From: JAMCRD01 sp964633405
GTDB taxonomy: Bacteria; Patescibacteriota; Minisyncoccia; UBA6257; Colwellbacteraceae
Length of the DNA stretch: 17,064 nt
Reading direction: 5' to 3'
Assembly: GCA_964633405.1 (NCBI GenBank)
Contig: CAZWFV010000013.1
Span: forward strand, 1 to 17,064
A program made the position numbers and the translations under genes. The notes under the pieces were generated by a model that had not been told where the DNA came from, did no database searches, and saw only the letters and a program-made list of their open reading frames with translations. Shown piece after piece: positions 6,883 through 14,372 of this stretch (positions within the stretch are counted from its first letter, which is position 1; each line of letters starts with the position of its first letter).

Positions 6883-8517
6883 TTAATAGTCGCCTCCGCC
6901 CATTGGCGGCATGGCCGGCTTCTCCTTCTCCGGAATGCTTGTTATTGATGCTCCTACGGTAAGATAGTTGGCTGCGACGGAGACGGCATTCAGGAAAGCC
7001 ATTCTGGTCACTTTGAGCGGGTCGATTATACCCGCATCCTTAAGGTTATCTTTCTTGTTCTCCATAGCGTTGAAGCCTATCCAGAGATCGCTCTCCCTTT
7101 TAAGCTCGTCCACAACCCGGTCAGCGGATTCGCCGCTATTCTCGACTATTGCCCGAAGGGGCGATTCCAGTGCTTTGTTCATGATTCTTTTGACCGCATC
7201 CGAGATGTCGCCCGGTTTATATTTCTGGTCCGAACCGCCTATTTTCTTGCTGACATTGAACAGGGCAATCCCTCCACCAGGGACGATTCCCTCTTCCATC
7301 GCTGCCCTGGTTGCGGCAACCGCGTCTTCGACGCGCTGCTTAAGCTCTTTCTGGGCCGATTCGGTCGGCGCCCCGACTTTTATGACCGCAACTCCGCCAG
7401 ACAGCTTGCCCAAGCGTTCCTGCAGTTTTTCCTTGTCGAAGTCCGATTCGGTCTTCTTGATCTGTGTTTTGATTTGGGCGACGCGACTGTCGATATCCTT
7501 CTTGTCGCCCTTGCCGCCAACGATCGTAGTGGTGTCTTTATTCGAGACAACGCGGTGCGCACGACCGAGGTCGTCCAGTTCAGCGCTCTCAAGTTTCTTA
7601 CCGAGCTCTTCAGAAATGAATTTAGCGCCGGTCACGATGGCAATATCCTGGAGCATTTCCTTCCTGCGGTCGCCGAAGCCCGGCGCCTTAACGGCGATTA
7701 CGTTGAATATGCCGCGCAGCTTATTCGCAATGAGCGTGACGAGTGCTTCCCCTTCCACGTCGTCGGCGACTATCAGCAGCTCTTTCTTTCCGCTCTGCAC
7801 CACCTTCTCCAATAGCTGCAATACATCCTGGATCGAGGAGATTTTCTTGTCGGTAACCAGGACATAGGGGTCTTCCAGCTCCGCCTCCATCTTCTCCTGG
7901 TTGGAAACCATATACTGCGAAACATAACCACGATCGAACTGCATACCCTCGACCATCTCGTAGGAGTTGCCGATGGTGTTCGAATCTTCGACGGTCACTA
8001 CGCCCTCCTTGCCTATCTTTCCCATGACCTCGGCGATGAGCCCGCCGATATCGGAGTCCTTGGCCGAGAGTGTGGCCACTTCCTCTATCTTCTTGTTATC
8101 GTTGATGAGTTCGCGCTGGCTTTCCAATTCTTTGACCACGGTCTTGCTGGTTTCGCGCAGCTTCTCGGCCAGTTGAATCACATTAAAACCCTTTTCGCGG
8201 ATAACTTTCTCGCCCTCATCGATCATGGAATAAGCCAGGATGGTAGCGGTGGTCGTACCGTCGCCCACTCCATCATTGGTTTTATCGGCTGCCTGTTTGA
8301 TGAATTCTGCGCCCAGGTTCTCCCATTTATCTTCCAATTCGATCTCCTTGGCGACGGTTACGCCGTCGAAAGTCACCTGCGGGGTGCCGTACCCCTTTTC
8401 GATGACTACAGCACGGCCGCGCGGACCAAGGGTCATCTTCACCGCATCTGCCAATTTATCTATGCCTTTTTTTATAGATGCCCGCGCATCTTCGTTGAAC
8501 TTTATCTGTTTTGCCAT
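6883..8517 (-). CDS. groL: Chaperonin GroEL
   Basis: GroEL is the 60-kDa subunit of the double-ring ATP-dependent folding chamber, working with GroES. The 544 residues match the usual length and show the family landmarks in order: TLGPRGR near residue 30, the nucleotide segment with DGVTVAKEIELEDKWENLGA, the GDGTTTAT ATP-binding loop near 87-93, the apical domain with KPLLIVADDVEGE-like sequence (here KKELLIVADDVEGE), and GIVPGGG in the C-terminal equatorial part. The tail ends PPMGGGDY and lacks the GGM repeats of E. coli GroEL. It follows groES by 27 bases and ends at a strong terminator. No Shine-Dalgarno is evident at its ATG; a TATAAA lies 5 bases before it, so a second leaderless transcript is possible but weakly supported. 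Confidence 0.98.
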   Translation of the reverse strand: MAKQIKFNEDARASIKKGIDKLADAVKMTLGPRGRAVVIEKGYGTPQVTFDGVTVAKEIELEDKWENLGAEFIKQAADKTNDGVGDGTTTATILAYSMIDEGEKVIREKGFNVIQLAEKLRETSKTVVKELESQRELINDNKKIEEVATLSAKDSDIGGLIAEVMGKIGKEGVVTVEDSNTIGNSYEMVEGMQFDRGYVSQYMVSNQEKMEAELEDPYVLVTDKKISSIQDVLQLLEKVVQSGKKELLIVADDVEGEALVTLIANKLRGIFNVIAVKAPGFGDRRKEMLQDIAIVTGAKFISEELGKKLESAELDDLGRAHRVVSNKDTTTIVGGKGDKKDIDSRVAQIKTQIKKTESDFDKEKLQERLGKLSGGVAVIKVGAPTESAQKELKQRVEDAVAATRAAMEEGIVPGGGIALFNVSKKIGGSDQKYKPGDISDAVKRIMNKALESPLRAIVENSGESADRVVDELKRESDLWIGFNAMENKKDNLKDAGIIDPLKVTRMAFLNAVSVAANYLTVGASITSIPEKEKPAMPPMGGGDY

Positions 8518-8544
8518 TGCTGTTTATATATTGTATCTGGAATC

Positions 8545-8838
8545 TTACTCGCTTATGACGGCGACTATGTCGTCTTCGTCGCCAACTAGGTATTTTTTCC
8601 CATCGATCTCCACTTCATCCGGGCCGTATTTCTTGAACATTACCGTATCTCCTTCCTTAACCGACATGGCTATACGCTCGCCTTTATCGTTAAGCTTGCC
8701 CGGACCGACGGCGAATATCTTCCCTTTTATAGGTTTCTCTTTGTCGGCCGTATCGGGTATGACAATACCCGACTTGGTGGCCTTCTCTTCGGCCAAGGGC
8801 TCTATAAAAACGTGGTTGGAAAGTGGTTGTATCTTCAT
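8545..8838 (-). CDS. groS: Co-chaperonin GroES
   Basis: GroES forms the seven-subunit lid of the GroEL chamber. The 97-residue protein has the normal length and layout: an N-terminal PLSNHVFIEPL strand, the mobile loop that contacts GroEL with KSGIVIPDT (about residues 21-30), the central K-G-K-I-x-A-V-G-P-G segment, and the D-T-V-M-F-K-K-Y-G roof-and-body strands, ending V-A-V-I-S-E. It is the first gene of the groES-groEL operon. Its ATG lies 8 bases after a consensus -10 and has no Shine-Dalgarno, so the operon mRNA is predicted to start at or next to the start codon. No CIRCE inverted repeat is visible, so HrcA control is not supported. Confidence 0.98.
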   Translation of the reverse strand: MKIQPLSNHVFIEPLAEEKATKSGIVIPDTADKEKPIKGKIFAVGPGKLNDKGERIAMSVKEGDTVMFKKYGPDEVEIDGKKYLVGDEDDIVAVISE

Positions 8839-8846
8839 CTCAAAAT

Positions 8847-8875
8847 ATATTATTTATAGCCGGGGATTTAGTCAA
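8847..8875 (-). promoter_or_regulatory. Leaderless-type promoter of groES-groEL
   Basis: TTGACT (8870-8875), exactly 17 bases, then TAATAT (8847-8852) on the minus strand, ending 8 bases before the groES ATG. It sits in the 47-base gap after rmuC. No CIRCE or other inverted repeat overlaps it. Confidence 0.75.
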
Positions 8876-8885
8876 CTTCTCTCGT

Positions 8886-9938
8886 TCAGATCAGTCGGTT
8901 GTCGTTCTCCTCCTCGGGGGCTTCTATTCTGACCGGCTTTATGTCGGCCGAGTCGCCGGTTATGTGCAGAACGTCCTTGTCTATCCTGGAAAGCTCGACG
9001 GAAGCCGAGTTATAGGTTTTTACCGATGTATTAAGGCTGTTCCCAAGTTTGTTCATATAAGCCTCGTAATTCTTGAGATGCCGTCCCAATTCCTCGACCC
9101 TTTTCTGAATATCCTTGGCTGACTGCTCTATCTGCATGGCCTTCAGCCCCTGCATCACGGTCTGCAGGTAGGCCAGGAACGAGGTCGGCGAAACGACGAC
9201 CACGCGCTTTTCACCGGCGTACTCTATCAGGTCGCGCGTGCTTGATTTGACCCCGCCGATGCGGTTCACCAACAGGTCGTAATATATCGCCTCGGCCGGT
9301 ATGAACATGAAAGCGAAATCCATTGTACCCTCGTTGGGCTTGATATATTTCGAGGTCTCGTCGATGCGCGTCTTAAGATCGTTCTTGAAAACGGCTTCGT
9401 ACTGTTCTCTTTCCGTATCCGTCTTGGCCTCAAGGATGCGTTGGTAATTATCCAGGCTGAACTTTGAGTCTATCGGTATGAGCCTATCCTTCACCCTGAT
9501 TACGAAATCCACCGTATCGCCGTTGCTGAACTTGTATTGCCGTTCGTAGTTCTTGGGGAAGAAGTTCTGCAGAATCAACTCTAGGGAATATTCGCCCAAC
9601 ATTCCCCGCTGCTTGGTGTTCCTCAACACGTCCTGCAGATCCCGAAGCTGTTGGGTGATGCTGAGCACCTGGTTGTGCCCCTCGTTGACCTTGGTAAGTT
9701 CCTGGGTTATCTCCTTGATTATCTTCGCACTCTCACCGAACTGGTTCTGCATCGCCCGGGTCGACTCCGAAAGTTTGGTGTCCAGGGTGCGCGTTATTTC
9801 ATTGAGCTGGTTCTGCAAAAGCAGCAGGGATTGATTATCGCCCCTACTCCTCCCGCCGATATTGCGTACGACGATATACACCAGGATAAGCAAGGTGACA
9901 GCGAGGGCGGAGACAAGTCCTATGACGAGCGTGTCCAT
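8886..9938 (-). CDS. rmuC: RmuC family DNA recombination protein
   Basis: RmuC limits inversions at short inverted repeats and is thought to be a nuclease-fold protein. The 350 residues begin with an N-terminal membrane helix (~3-25), then a long coiled coil (~38-110) rich in Q, L, E and T. The RmuC domain follows, with G-M-L-G-E-Y-x-L-E near 113, DTVDFVIR near 145, PIDSKF near 155, F-A-F-M-F-I-P-A-E-A-I-Y near 213 and V-V-V-S-P-T-S-F-L-A-Y-L-Q-T near 250; these are typical of the family. A second coiled coil precedes the charged C-terminus. The ATG lies 7 bases after a TACAAT hexamer. It appears to be a single-gene unit. Confidence 0.95.
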   Translation of the reverse strand: MDTLVIGLVSALAVTLLILVYIVVRNIGGRSRGDNQSLLLLQNQLNEITRTLDTKLSESTRAMQNQFGESAKIIKEITQELTKVNEGHNQVLSITQQLRDLQDVLRNTKQRGMLGEYSLELILQNFFPKNYERQYKFSNGDTVDFVIRVKDRLIPIDSKFSLDNYQRILEAKTDTEREQYEAVFKNDLKTRIDETSKYIKPNEGTMDFAFMFIPAEAIYYDLLVNRIGGVKSSTRDLIEYAGEKRVVVVSPTSFLAYLQTVMQGLKAMQIEQSAKDIQKRVEELGRHLKNYEAYMNKLGNSLNTSVKTYNSASVELSRIDKDVLHITGDSADIKPVRIEAPEEENDNRLI

Positions 9939-9945
9939 TTAAGAC

Positions 9946-9951
9946 ATTGTA
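9946..9951 (-). promoter_or_regulatory. Candidate -10 box of rmuC
   Basis: TACAAT on the minus strand ends 7 bases before the rmuC ATG. No convincing -35 is present. The spacing matches the other leaderless-type promoters here. Confidence 0.4.
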
Positions 9952-9977
9952 CACTCGCGGCCCTGACCCCGCCAGAA

Positions 9978-10355
9978 CTAATAGCCGCTGGGCAGGGCAC
10001 AACCGCTCTCGGCGGCAAGCTGCTCCAGGCTCTGCGTGCCGACATACGTCGTGCCGTCGGGATACTTCCAAGTCGGGAAGGCTTGTATGCCGGCCGCGGT
10101 GCACTTGTCCACATCTTGAGTGCATTCCACGTAACCAACGTACCGGAACGAGGCGCCGAAGAGGGCTTTCTCGGCCTGACAGTGCGGGCACCAATATGCG
10201 CCGTACATCGTCGCGCCTTTACCGACCAGGCACTGGGCGAAGGAGTCAAGCGTTGCCGTATTGCTGGACTTCCCCTGATGCAGGAGGAACAGCGCGGATG
10301 TCACCACAACCACTACAAGGACAGCGGCAATTATCCATATCTTCCTGTTATTCAT
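9978..10355 (-). CDS. Membrane-anchored thioredoxin-like protein (CPHC)
   Basis: A 125-residue extracytoplasmic thiol oxidoreductase. An N-terminal membrane helix (~6-26) anchors a thioredoxin fold with active site C56-P-H-C59 in YGAYWCPHC and the cis-proline P94 in AFPTW. A second cysteine pair (C78, C85) and the YVEC...G-I-Q-A-F-P-T-W layout closely resemble the thioredoxin domain fused to bacterial vitamin K epoxide reductases. No VKOR is present in the window; the CcdA-like transporter two genes upstream is a plausible reductant source. I chose the ATG at 10355, which overlaps the upstream gene by 8 bases. A TTG at 10379 preceded by AAGGA is an alternative that would add eight residues before the membrane helix. 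Confidence 0.85.
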   Translation of the reverse strand: MNNRKIWIIAAVLVVVVVTSALFLLHQGKSSNTATLDSFAQCLVGKGATMYGAYWCPHCQAEKALFGASFRYVGYVECTQDVDKCTAAGIQAFPTWKYPDGTTYVGTQSLEQLAAESGCALPSGY

Positions 10356-10860
10356 CGCAGCAGTCCACCATTCTGTCAACTATGTCCTTCAGGGTCCACG
10401 GTTGATCCTTCCCCGCCCTCTCTTTCAATTGCGACACGCTGACCAGCTTCAACCTGACCGCCCAGAACAATGAGTATATTCTGTAGGCATCTTGGAAGGT
10501 CTCTTTAGCTTCTTTCTTCCTCCCGTCCGAATACAGCTTTGTCCCGACTTCCATCAGCCGCATGACGGTCGCCAGGAGGTGCTTGGAGATGCACCACGTC
10601 TCGCCCTCATTCTTATTCATCAATCTGGCCAACAACTTCTTCCTGATCTCCCTAACCTGTCCCAATAGGTCGAAATACTCGTCTTTACCGCTCTTCGAGG
10701 CCGTGAAGAAGAAATGCTCCTCGAGGCTGATCAGATTCATTATAGCCAGGCTTAGGTCCTCTTCGGTCGAGAGATCGACGATCCCAGATTGCTTCGTTGC
10801 CTCCACCTTTTTTAGCAGATCTTCGTAGTTTGTAATGTCATCCATTTTATTGTTGATCAT
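10348..10860 (-). CDS. Hypothetical cytosolic protein, no known function
   Basis: A 170-residue soluble, mostly helical and charged protein that I cannot assign to a characterised family; it resembles hypothetical proteins I associate with CPR genomes. Notable segments are S-L-A-I-M-N-L-I-S-L-E-E-H-F-F-F-T (about 37-53), G-K-D-E-Y-F-D-L-L (58-66), and W-C-I-S-K-H-L-L-A-T-V-M-R-L-M-E-V-G-T-K (89-108). The region with Y-S-D-G-R-K-K-E-A-K-E-T-F-Q-D-A-Y-R-I-Y recalls one tetratricopeptide-like helix pair. It starts 4 bases after the ccdA-like stop and overlaps the thioredoxin gene, so it belongs to the redox operon. Two adjacent cysteines lie near its C-terminus. A second in-frame ATG five codons in is equally possible. 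Confidence 0.7.
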   Translation of the reverse strand: MINNKMDDITNYEDLLKKVEATKQSGIVDLSTEEDLSLAIMNLISLEEHFFFTASKSGKDEYFDLLGQVREIRKKLLARLMNKNEGETWCISKHLLATVMRLMEVGTKLYSDGRKKEAKETFQDAYRIYSLFWAVRLKLVSVSQLKERAGKDQPWTLKDIVDRMVDCCDE

Positions 10861-10864
10861 TTGT

Positions 10865-11638
10865 TTATAACGACATGACTATCAGCCCTATGGTCACCAT
10901 CGCCAGTCCGCTCCACAGTTTTATCCTCACCGTCTCCGACTTTCTCCACGCCTGCGCCTTGTCCAGCAGCTGCTTGTTGCTGGCGATAAGCAGCATGACT
11001 ATAAGCGGCAGGACGAAGATCAGGTTGAAAAGGAGCAGGTAGTCCAGCCCCAGCCAGAAATATCCCTGGTCATGCAACAATCCCAACACCGAGAGGTAGG
11101 GACCGCCGGCACAGGGAAACTCGAATAGTCCGACAACAATGCCCAAGCCGAACGAGGTCGGCAACGAGGCCCTGGCCATGAGCTCGCCCGTCCGTCCGTG
11201 AGCCGACTGCGGGATCCCCAGTTTTACCGGAAAGGAAGGGGAAAAATGGCTGATCAGGTTCAGCAGACCGAAGGCTATCAGAATCAGCGCGCCGACCTTG
11301 GCCATGAAATGGGGCACGTTGAATAACTCCAGTGCCTGCAGTATCCCCAGCCCAATGAACGTATAGACCAAGAATATGCCCAGGATATAGAGACCTCCCG
11401 CCCTCAATATATCCGAGCGCATTCGTCCTATGCCGAACAGGAAAGCTACGGTGAGCAGGAGTATGGAGAAGGCGCACGGGTTTGTGCTGTCGACCAGGGC
11501 CGAGGCGATTAATAGCGGCAACAGATATTTACCGCCCCCCGATATGGTCGACATCGGCCCCGATGAACCACCGAAGTGGAAGTATATTATCGCTATAAGC
11601 AGGACGATCCCGACGATGATCGCGTATTTAAGTCTCAT
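10865..11638 (-). CDS. CcdA/DsbD-type transmembrane thiol electron transporter
   Basis: CcdA-like proteins carry electrons from cytoplasmic thioredoxin across the membrane to extracytoplasmic thioredoxin-like proteins. The 257 residues are strongly hydrophobic, with an N-terminal helix plus about six more. Both redox cysteines lie in typical settings: C55 in DSTNPCAFSILL and C176 in EFPCAGGPYLS. The start at 11638 is supported by AAAGGA 8 bases upstream, one of the few clear Shine-Dalgarno sequences here; the longer start is a TTG. It lies between a small membrane protein and the 170-residue hypothetical gene, with a thioredoxin-like protein downstream that is its likely acceptor. It is assigned to the CcdA/DsbD transmembrane family rather than to a particular member. 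Confidence 0.9.
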   Translation of the reverse strand: MRLKYAIIVGIVLLIAIIYFHFGGSSGPMSTISGGGKYLLPLLIASALVDSTNPCAFSILLLTVAFLFGIGRMRSDILRAGGLYILGIFLVYTFIGLGILQALELFNVPHFMAKVGALILIAFGLLNLISHFSPSFPVKLGIPQSAHGRTGELMARASLPTSFGLGIVVGLFEFPCAGGPYLSVLGLLHDQGYFWLGLDYLLLFNLIFVLPLIVMLLIASNKQLLDKAQAWRKSETVRIKLWSGLAMVTIGLIVMSL

Positions 11639-11660
11639 CTGTATAATCCTTTTGTTGATC

Positions 11661-11684
11661 AAAGAAACGAGCCCTTATGGGCTC
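11661..11684 (-). terminator. Possible weak terminator or attenuator before the ccdA-like gene
   Basis: A 6-bp stem, GAGCCC/GGGCTC (11669-11674 and 11679-11684), with a 4-base loop, followed on the minus strand by GTTTCTTT. The U-tract is interrupted, so it may only partly stop transcription between the 124-residue gene and the CcdA-like gene. Confidence 0.5.
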
Positions 11685-11716
11685 AGAAAATCTTCCGGTC
11701 TATGCGCCGAGGGCGG

Positions 11717-12091
11717 CTAGACCAGAAGATACAAAAGGTATTGAGGGCTGGCTATATGCGAGACCAACCAGTCGTACTCCGCTGCAGACAACGGCTGCGG
11801 AGAGATATGTATGGGATTGGAGACATTTCCAATAACCGGCAAGCGCTCCTGGCGTGCGGACAGAGGCCTGATCAGAATTATCAGACCGACCATCAATGGG
11901 ACGACGAAAACTAATAACAACTGGATGGAACTCAAGTGCCCCATAGCCAGGGCGATTCCGTGCAGCATCCCGCAGAAGCCGCCGGCGGACGGAACCGAAC
12001 AGAATTGCTGCGTCAGCAGGTCTATACCCCCTAGGAAGGAGAGGCTTATCAATACGGAGACGATGACGAACAGTACAAGAAAGTTTCTCAT
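11717..12091 (-). CDS. Hypothetical small membrane protein
   Basis: A 124-residue protein of unknown function with two clear membrane helices, residues ~3-22 and ~54-75. The loop between them has two cysteines (QQFCSVPSAGGFCGM) spaced for a disulfide and probably faces outside. The C-terminal half is soluble and ends with YDWLVSHIAS and a hydrophobic tail. The longer in-frame start at 12160 overlaps the upstream gene deeply, so I chose the ATG at 12091, 11 bases after that gene's stop. No Shine-Dalgarno is visible. It sits in the cupredoxin-CcdA-thioredoxin run, and the cysteine pair would suit a substrate or partner of that relay; this is inference only. Confidence 0.7.
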   Translation of the reverse strand: MRNFLVLFVIVSVLISLSFLGGIDLLTQQFCSVPSAGGFCGMLHGIALAMGHLSSIQLLLVFVVPLMVGLIILIRPLSARQERLPVIGNVSNPIHISPQPLSAAEYDWLVSHIASPQYLLYLLV

Positions 12092-12102
12092 TGCATTGGA
12101 TA

Positions 12103-12654
12103 TTATTGCACCACCACGGTCCCTGTAAACTGAGGGTTCAGCCTGTCGTAGTAACTCCACGTCCCTGTTCTATCGAAAGTCATCCTGAAACTTTCTCCCA
12201 GATTGAGCCCGCGGCAGCTGTCGAAAGTGGTGGCGCCGCAGGTACCGCTATCGGGGTATGGCGCGCTGGGATTGGATTGTATCCAATGGGAGCTCTTGTC
12301 CCGCACGGTCCAGACAATCGATTGCCCTTTCTTTATCGTAATTTGGCCAGGGCTAAAACCTATGCTGGTCACGTCGATCTCGTAATTAGCCATATTTTCT
12401 ACTGGCACCAGAGCCTGGGAAATGATCCCGATCCTAGGAATATACTGTCCCAGCGTTGTCGCCGTATTAAACTGGGTCTTATTCCCGACGAGGACATAAC
12501 TGTCCGGATTGTTAGCCGAGGGATTGATGCGGCTAGAATTTATAGCGAACCAAGCAAGCAGCGAGACTAGGGCTACCACCAACAACACAAGACCGACAAT
12601 CAGTATGTTCTTCCTGTCGGAGCGGTGACCGATAATCATGGCTTCGTCGTCCAT
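12103..12654 (-). CDS. Membrane-anchored cupredoxin-fold protein with altered metal site
   Basis: A 183-residue protein with one N-terminal membrane helix (~17-38) and a C-terminal cupredoxin-like domain (~90-183). The domain has the expected strands: I-D-V-T-S-I-G-F-S-P-G-Q-I-T-I-K-K-G, then W-T-V-R-D-K-S-S-H123-W, then RGLNLGESF, and a closing GTWSYYDRLNPQFTGTVVV. In the related CPR cupredoxins I know, the last segment reads YHDHLNP; here the histidines are replaced (Y169, R171), so a normal copper site is unlikely. Two cysteines (C139, C147) lie in the loop between. The start at 12654 is preferred over 12675 because a perfect TATAAT ends 9 bases before it. It heads the CcdA-thioredoxin run. 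Confidence 0.8.
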   Translation of the reverse strand: MDDEAMIIGHRSDRKNILIVGLVLLVVALVSLLAWFAINSSRINPSANNPDSYVLVGNKTQFNTATTLGQYIPRIGIISQALVPVENMANYEIDVTSIGFSPGQITIKKGQSIVWTVRDKSSHWIQSNPSAPYPDSGTCGATTFDSCRGLNLGESFRMTFDRTGTWSYYDRLNPQFTGTVVVQ

Positions 12655-12663
12655 TTCAATTAA

Positions 12664-12669
12664 ATTATA
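12664..12669 (-). promoter_or_regulatory. Leaderless-type -10 box of the redox operon
   Basis: A perfect TATAAT on the minus strand ends 9 bases before the ATG at 12654. The -35 region is weak. It lies just downstream of the terminator at 12684-12712, which fits a new transcription unit starting here. Confidence 0.6.
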
Positions 12670-12683
12670 TACCACCGCCCCGC

Positions 12684-12712
12684 AATAAAAAGGATAGTTC
12701 TGTGAACTATCC
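12684..12712 (-). terminator. Intrinsic terminator of the DUF5667/Kazal-like gene
   Basis: A perfect 9-bp stem, GGATAGTTC/GAACTATCC (12692-12700 and 12704-12712), with a 3-base loop is followed on the minus strand by TTTTTATT. It lies 27 bases after the stop codon of the gene at 12739. Confidence 0.9.
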
Positions 12713-12738
12713 CATCGACGGCCGCATAGGTTATCGGT

Positions 12739-14364
12739 TTAATGGGCCGCGCTGGCCGAGGTTGTGGCGGACTGAGTGCTGGTTGCGGACTGAACGCACT
12801 CTCCTCTGTAACTTACGCTGATACCGACTAGTTCCGAGAAACATTTATTGGGGTAGGTCGTGCCGTCGGATCCGCATACGGGCTCATAGTACTCTGGACA
12901 ATACTGGGTCCCGTTGGTCTGGGCCACAAATGAAAGTCCGCTGGTTACGGTGTTGTTCGCGTTACTCCCAGTCGGTACCGGTATCAATGCTGATGGTACG
13001 CCGGCTGCAGTGTTATTAAGCGCAAAATTTATTTCATAAGTATATTCTCTAACCTGATAAATGTCGCCGGGCGAAGGGTTATTGGATAGGATTTGGCTTA
13101 TAGTATCAAACAGCGCGAATAGCTTGGGGTCGTCGGCTCGAGTCAAGTCTTGGTCGTTGGCTGTAGTCTCAAGGGCGGATAACTGATCGGATAGAGCGGA
13201 TGCGCTGTCTGCAATGCCGGTTTTATCTAGCTCGGAGTTTATCAGTACGCCGTCAATTATAGATATTGCATTGTCAGTCTCACCAAAAGCCACGGCATAT
13301 AACCCGTTTGCCGTATCGTTATTGGCCTGCGCCAGCAGACTATCGGCTTGTGCCAGTTCTTTGACGTATGACTGTTGGATGGCGCTGGTCTGGTTGATCA
13401 ACGTATTCGCATAACCAATCAGCCCGGCTACGTCACCAGAGGTGACTTCCGTTCCACCGGCCAGTTGATCAAGCAGATTTGCCCGTATTGAGTCCAACTC
13501 CGACTTTAAGCTGCTATCTATAACGAACTCCCTAAGATCGTCAATCAATCTAAGTTTATCTAAGTTGCTCACCGGCAGCTGCGCGAACAAACCGGTGATA
13601 ATGTTTACCGGCAAGCCGTTTGCGTCGAATCTGCCTTCAAATTGCAAGACTTGGTCTTGCCTGATCTGATCAAGCTGCGACCGCACTGAGGGATCGGCGT
13701 TAACAAATTCGACTCCATCCACGAACGGGATAGATCTAAGTTCTATTCCTAGGTCGTCTGTCTGTGATGATATTGCGCCGTCTACCATAGCCCCAAACTG
13801 TCCGCTGTCGCTCATCTTACCGGGAATCCCGTAAACAATCTTGCTTATGTGGCTCTGGATAGCAGAAATAGTCCCGTTGCTGTCGCCGTTCTCCGCTTTT
13901 ATCTCTTCCAGGATTTCATAATGCAACAACAGCTTGCCAGTCAAGTCGCTCAGGAAGGAATCTATATCCGCACTTTTTATGCTTATCGCCTGCAGATCGG
14001 TATCCATAACTTGGAGTTCATTGCCGTAGTTAGTTATAGCTACAGATAGCGCGTTGTTGTCCGTCGGATTAAGCCCGAATTCTCCCAACAGCTCCGCTGC
14101 CTTATTATTCAAAATCTGCAACTCCAGTTTCGAGCTGCTTAGTTGATCGGTGGTGAATATCTTCTGTACATCCCAAATCCACTCTTCGGAAAAATAGAAT
14201 GGGTTGCTGGGCAATAAGCCAGGATTGCTTACTCCTAGACCATTTAGGCTAACGGCCTGTACTACGATTGATGAGGCCGAACTGTCGGCAAAGGCCGAAG
14301 CAATCCAAGCTATGAGCGCTATTATAAGAACGGCGACTATTATCGCCTTTTTATATTTCTTCAT
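12739..14364 (-). CDS. Exported DUF5667-type protein with C-terminal Kazal-like domain
   Basis: A 541-residue secreted or surface-anchored protein. It starts with a lysine-rich signal/anchor sequence (~5-26). Residues ~40-170 match the DUF5667 style: L-G-V-S-N-P-G-L-L-P-S-N-P-F-Y-F, then a helix with LELQILNNKAAEL. A long helical, alanine- and aspartate-rich middle follows. The Kazal-like protease-inhibitor segment lies at 489-523, recognised by PVCGSDGTTYPNKC and the closing YRGEC. It has four cysteines instead of six: the first and fifth Kazal cysteines are both missing, as expected if that disulfide was lost as a pair. An S/T/A-rich tail ends the protein. A perfect TATAAT lies 8 bases before the ATG. 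The role is unknown; peptidase inhibition on the outside is a guess from the domain. Confidence 0.85.
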   Translation of the reverse strand: MKKYKKAIIVAVLIIALIAWIASAFADSSASSIVVQAVSLNGLGVSNPGLLPSNPFYFSEEWIWDVQKIFTTDQLSSSKLELQILNNKAAELLGEFGLNPTDNNALSVAITNYGNELQVMDTDLQAISIKSADIDSFLSDLTGKLLLHYEILEEIKAENGDSNGTISAIQSHISKIVYGIPGKMSDSGQFGAMVDGAISSQTDDLGIELRSIPFVDGVEFVNADPSVRSQLDQIRQDQVLQFEGRFDANGLPVNIITGLFAQLPVSNLDKLRLIDDLREFVIDSSLKSELDSIRANLLDQLAGGTEVTSGDVAGLIGYANTLINQTSAIQQSYVKELAQADSLLAQANNDTANGLYAVAFGETDNAISIIDGVLINSELDKTGIADSASALSDQLSALETTANDQDLTRADDPKLFALFDTISQILSNNPSPGDIYQVREYTYEINFALNNTAAGVPSALIPVPTGSNANNTVTSGLSFVAQTNGTQYCPEYYEPVCGSDGTTYPNKCFSELVGISVSYRGECVQSATSTQSATTSASAAH

Positions 14365-14372
14365 ATTAGTTG

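Noticed and set aside
6968..7867. 299-residue plus-strand frame opposite groEL
   Set aside because: Antisense shadow of a highly conserved gene; the translation is serine- and leucine-rich low-complexity sequence with no domain.
9960..9998. GC-rich inverted repeat at the end of the thioredoxin gene as a terminator
   Set aside because: The stem (GCCCTG/CAGGGC) is bulged, lies partly in coding sequence and has no U-tract.
9651..10442. 263-residue plus-strand frame across rmuC and the thioredoxin gene
   Set aside because: It spans two well-identified minus-strand genes and an intergenic promoter; no family features.
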